From the NCBI RefSeq assembly GCF_000967965.1, contig NZ_LACC01000008.1:79873-143872 (forward strand): 64,000 bases of DNA. The letters are read 5' to 3'. The notes under the pieces are model-generated. The model was not told where the DNA came from, made no database searches, and saw only the letters and a list, made by a program, of their open reading frames with translations. The translations under genes and the position numbers were made by a program. Source of the stretch: Pseudomonas fluorescens (lineage in GTDB: Bacteria; Pseudomonadota; Gammaproteobacteria; Pseudomonadales; Pseudomonadaceae). Positions 61,308 through 64,000 of the stretch are shown piece after piece; the stretch's first letter is position 1; every line of letters starts with the position of its first letter.

Positions 61308-62708
61308 ATGATTAGCCCGAACTCCAAGGATTCGAGTGGACAATTGGCGCAGGGCTTCAAGCCTCGTCACGTAACAATGCTGTCAATCGCCGGGATTATC
61401 GGCGCCGGTTTATTCGTTGGCTCAGGACATGCCATTGCAGCTGCCGGGCCGGCCGTCCTGCTGGCCTATCTATTCTCAGGCCTGCTCGTCGTTCTGGTCA
61501 TGCGCATGCTCGGTGAAATGGCGGTGGCCAACCCGGACACAGGCTCCTTCTCCACCTATGCCGACCAGGCAATAGGTCGTTGGGCAGGCTTCACCATCGG
61601 TTGGCTGTACTGGTGGTTCTGGGTGCTGGTGATCCCTATCGAAGCACTGGCCGCCGGCCATGTGTTGAACCAGTGGTTTCCCCAGATCGATGCCTGGCTG
61701 TTCGCCCTGGTGTCGATCATTGCGTTGGTGATCACCAATCTGTTCAGTGTCTCCAAGTACGGCGAATTCGAATTCTGGTTCGCCATGGCCAAGGTCGTGG
61801 CGATCATCGGTTTCATCGGCGTGGGTTTTGCCGTGCTGATGGGTTGGGTGCCCGAACGGGAGGTCAGCGGCTTGAGCGGCCTGATGGCCGAGCATGGCGG
61901 ATTTGCTCCCAACGGCCTGTCGGCGGTAGTCGGCGCTTTCATCACCATCATGTTCAGCTTCATCGGGACTGAGGCGGTGACCATCGCCGCCGCCGAATCC
62001 GACAATCCCTCGCAGAACATTGCCAAGGCCACGCGTTCGGTGATTTGGCGCATCGGCGTGTTCTACCTGTTGTCGATTTTCGTGGTCATCTCCGTGGTGC
62101 CCTGGAACGATCCGCTGCTCGCCCAGGTAGGCTCCTACCAGCGGGCACTGGAGATCATGAACATTCCCCACGCCAAGTTCATGGTGGACGTGGTGGTGCT
62201 GATCGCCGTGGCCAGTTGCATGAACTCCTCGATCTACATTGCTTCGCGCATGCTGTACTCGCTGGGCCGTCGTGGCGATGCGCCGAAGGCGCTGAAAGCG
62301 ACCTCCTCCGAAGGCGTACCGCGGGCAGCAGTCATCGCCAGCACCGTGCTGGGCGCAGCGATCACCGTGTGGAGTTACTTCATGCCCGCCGGGCTGTTTG
62401 ACTTCCTGCTAGCCAGCTCCGGCGCGATTGCCTTGCTGGTGTACCTGGCCATTTCGGTGTCGCAGCTGCGCATGCGCCGGATGTTGCATCGGCAGAACGT
62501 TGAGCTGAGCTTTCGCATGTGGCTGTTTCCATGGCTGACCTGGCTGGTGATTGCGTTCATTTGCGCAGCGCTGGCAGTCATGATGATCACCCCGGAGCAC
62601 CGTACCGAAGTCAGCACAACCATTGGACTGGCGCTGGCGATTTCCTTTATCGGCCTTGTGACGTCGCGTCACCCTGCTCAGGCTGCGAGAGTGACGTCAG
62701 TGGGATAA
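61308..62708 (+). CDS. amino-acid permease (GABA permease type, APC/AAT family)
   Basis: A 466-residue protein with twelve helices. GFKPRHVTMLSIAGIIGAGLFVGSGHAI near 13-40 holds the G-[GA]-x-I-G-[AT]-G motif of the AAT family, and FSFIGTEAVTIAAAESDNPS near 210-229 is the conserved region of GabP-like members. It imports an amino acid with protons. It is followed, 100 nt later, by a GlxA-type regulator in the same direction, which may control it. Substrate best guess is GABA or a related amino acid; this is inference. Confidence 0.88.
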   Translation: MISPNSKDSSGQLAQGFKPRHVTMLSIAGIIGAGLFVGSGHAIAAAGPAVLLAYLFSGLLVVLVMRMLGEMAVANPDTGSFSTYADQAIGRWAGFTIGWLYWWFWVLVIPIEALAAGHVLNQWFPQIDAWLFALVSIIALVITNLFSVSKYGEFEFWFAMAKVVAIIGFIGVGFAVLMGWVPEREVSGLSGLMAEHGGFAPNGLSAVVGAFITIMFSFIGTEAVTIAAAESDNPSQNIAKATRSVIWRIGVFYLLSIFVVISVVPWNDPLLAQVGSYQRALEIMNIPHAKFMVDVVVLIAVASCMNSSIYIASRMLYSLGRRGDAPKALKATSSEGVPRAAVIASTVLGAAITVWSYFMPAGLFDFLLASSGAIALLVYLAISVSQLRMRRMLHRQNVELSFRMWLFPWLTWLVIAFICAALAVMMITPEHRTEVSTTIGLALAISFIGLVTSRHPAQAARVTSVG

Positions 62709-62808
62709 AACCAAGGAGGTATTGCGCCAAACCTGATACTCCCTACGCCAAGGCAGGGGGGTATTACAAGCTCCTGCGTCTCAGGCCGTAATCGCTCTTT
62801 GTGAGGAC

Positions 62809-63930
62809 ATGACCACGATGTCATCGAACTCCACCGTGTCCGACGGTACGACTCAATCCGTTGGTTTTCTGTTGTTGGATAAATTCACACTGATTTCCCT
62901 GGCGTCCGCAGTAGAGCCACTGCGCATGGCCAATCAGTTGTCGGGGCGAGAGCTATATCGCTGGCATACGTTCAGCCCCGATGGAGAGCCTGTCTGGGCC
63001 AGTGACGGCGTGCCGATCACTCCGGATGCTTCGTGGAACAATCCATTGGTGGCGGACACTGTCATCGTGTGCGGTGGTGTTGGAGTCCAGAGCGTGATTA
63101 CCCGCGAGCACATTACCTGGCTGCAAGCCTTGGCGCGTCGATCCAGACGGTTGGGAGGTGTGTGCACCGGTAGCTGGGCGCTCGCAAAAGCCGGGCTGCT
63201 CGACGGCTACGAGTGCAGCGTGCATTGGGAATGTTTGGCCGCCATGCAGGAGGCTTTCCCACGGGTCAGCATCAGCGCGAGCCTCTTTACCCTCGACCGG
63301 AACCGCTTCACAAGCTCCGGGGGAACAGCGCCGCTGGACATGATGCTGCACCTGATTGGTCGCGATCATGGTCGTGAATTATCTGCAGCCATCTCTGAGA
63401 TGTTTGTTTACGAGCGCATACGCAACGAACAGGACCATCAGCGCGTTCCGCTCAGGCATGTGCTGGGAACTCATCAGCCTAAGCTGCAGGAGATCGTCGC
63501 GTTGATGGAGGCCAATCTCGAGGAACCGATCGACCTGGACAACCTTGCAGAATACGTTGATCTGTCACGTCGACAGCTGGAACGGCTATTTCAGAAATAC
63601 CTTCACTGTACGCCGTCACGCTACTACTTAAGGTTACGTCTTGTTCGAGCGCGACAACTGCTTAAGCAAACATCATTGTCGATCATTGAGTTGGCGTATG
63701 TATGCGGTTTCGTATCCACACCACACTTTTCCAAATGCTATCGCGAGTACTTTGGTGTTCCACCAAGCGACGAGCGTTCCAGCACTGAATTGAGTCGCAA
63801 GCCTGCAACGCTTGCGACTACGCAGCAGTCATCGACTAGACCGCTGACGGCGCTAGACCAAGCACGAAACGAATCGACTTTTGCCAGTGTCCGGATGATG
63901 GATCGTTCTGATTTGGCGCAATCGTGCTGA
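62809..63930 (+). CDS. GlxA-family AraC-type regulator (DJ-1/PfpI sensor domain)
   Basis: A 373-residue regulator. Residues about 15-185 form a DJ-1/PfpI-like amidotransferase fold (GFLLLDKFTLISLASAVEPL, GVCTGSWALAKAGLLDG with the nucleophile-elbow Cys, TSSGGTAPLDMML). Residues about 215-325 form the AraC double HTH (LVRARQLLKQTSLSIIELAY, CGFVSTPHFSKCYREYFGVPP). This layout is that of ArgR, CdhR and GbdR regulators of arginine, carnitine and glycine betaine use in Pseudomonas. ATG 62809 and ATG 62818 are both possible; GAGG is close to the first. Confidence 0.92.
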   Translation: MTTMSSNSTVSDGTTQSVGFLLLDKFTLISLASAVEPLRMANQLSGRELYRWHTFSPDGEPVWASDGVPITPDASWNNPLVADTVIVCGGVGVQSVITREHITWLQALARRSRRLGGVCTGSWALAKAGLLDGYECSVHWECLAAMQEAFPRVSISASLFTLDRNRFTSSGGTAPLDMMLHLIGRDHGRELSAAISEMFVYERIRNEQDHQRVPLRHVLGTHQPKLQEIVALMEANLEEPIDLDNLAEYVDLSRRQLERLFQKYLHCTPSRYYLRLRLVRARQLLKQTSLSIIELAYVCGFVSTPHFSKCYREYFGVPPSDERSSTELSRKPATLATTQQSSTRPLTALDQARNESTFASVRMMDRSDLAQSC

Positions 63931-64000
63931 TCGGCTGTCCCTGCCGTCCCCATTCATCCGTAGTGCATGGGTTTACTCGATAAGATCACGCAGGAGATTT
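63931..64000. other. window edge, nothing recognised
   Basis: No gene was recognised in the last 70 bases. Confidence 0.3.

Overview
The window looks like chromosome of a Pseudomonas species of the fluorescens/putida type. This rests on gene content (a ferulate cluster with MarR regulator and OprD-type porin, pcaQ-pcaHG, many LysR/AraC/MarR regulators, EmrA/FUSC efflux), on short A-rich CA motifs next to start codons of catabolic genes, and on a dispersed intergenic palindrome that I associate with this genus. No rRNA, tRNA, CRISPR array or complete phage was seen. Species was not determined.

Layout. 0.2-4.1 kb: a fumarylacetoacetase-family hydrolase and a large FAD/Fe-S 2-hydroxyacid dehydrogenase. 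4.2-6.6 kb: a bile-acid:sodium-type transporter and a divergent AraC regulator. 6.6-10.7 kb: an aromatic-acid/drug efflux set (FUSC, HlyD, YtcA-like lipoprotein) with its MarR regulator and two copies of one perfect palindrome. 11.4-13.2 kb: a secreted basic protein and a DUF1624-type membrane acyltransferase. 13.2-16.3 kb: a flavin monooxygenase with an incomplete amino-acid ABC importer. 16.5-25.5 kb: a GC-rich sulfation island. 25.6-29.8 kb: a deacetylase/epimerase/SDR/APC-permease set. 30.2 kb: a VOC protein. 30.8-40.0 kb: ferulate catabolism (thiolase, fcs, vdh, ech, ferR-like, porin, MFS importer). 40.1-42.6 kb: GNAT, PchB-like, LysR, RidA.

42.8-55.4 kb is an accessory stretch: an epimerase, a 1.48-kb non-autonomous mobile cassette with 125-bp inverted ends and three small helical proteins, a DUF1254/DUF1214 lipoprotein, a thymidylate-kinase-like gene, a class-V aminotransferase, a PpiC-HupE-DUF3604 operon and two gene remnants joined by a deletion. 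55.4-57.8 kb: pcaQ-pcaHG, the ring-cleavage step below vanillate/protocatechuate. 57.8-64 kb: Lrp/LysE pair, gfa-like gene, small secreted protein, GABA-type permease and a GlxA-type AraC regulator.

How parts work together: the ferulate genes convert hydroxycinnamates to vanillate or 4-hydroxybenzoate, which would reach PcaHG after further steps encoded elsewhere. The most distinctive unit is the sulfation island. CysD and CysNC make PAPS, a sulfotransferase uses it, and a DHH phosphoesterase could remove the by-product PAP. An SDR, a DUF1214-like protein and an SRPBCC protein may prepare or bind the acceptor. Three copies of one 18-bp palindromic motif sit in its two promoter regions and a LuxR regulator closes the cluster, so it looks like one regulon for a dedicated sulfo-conjugation pathway whose acceptor is unknown.
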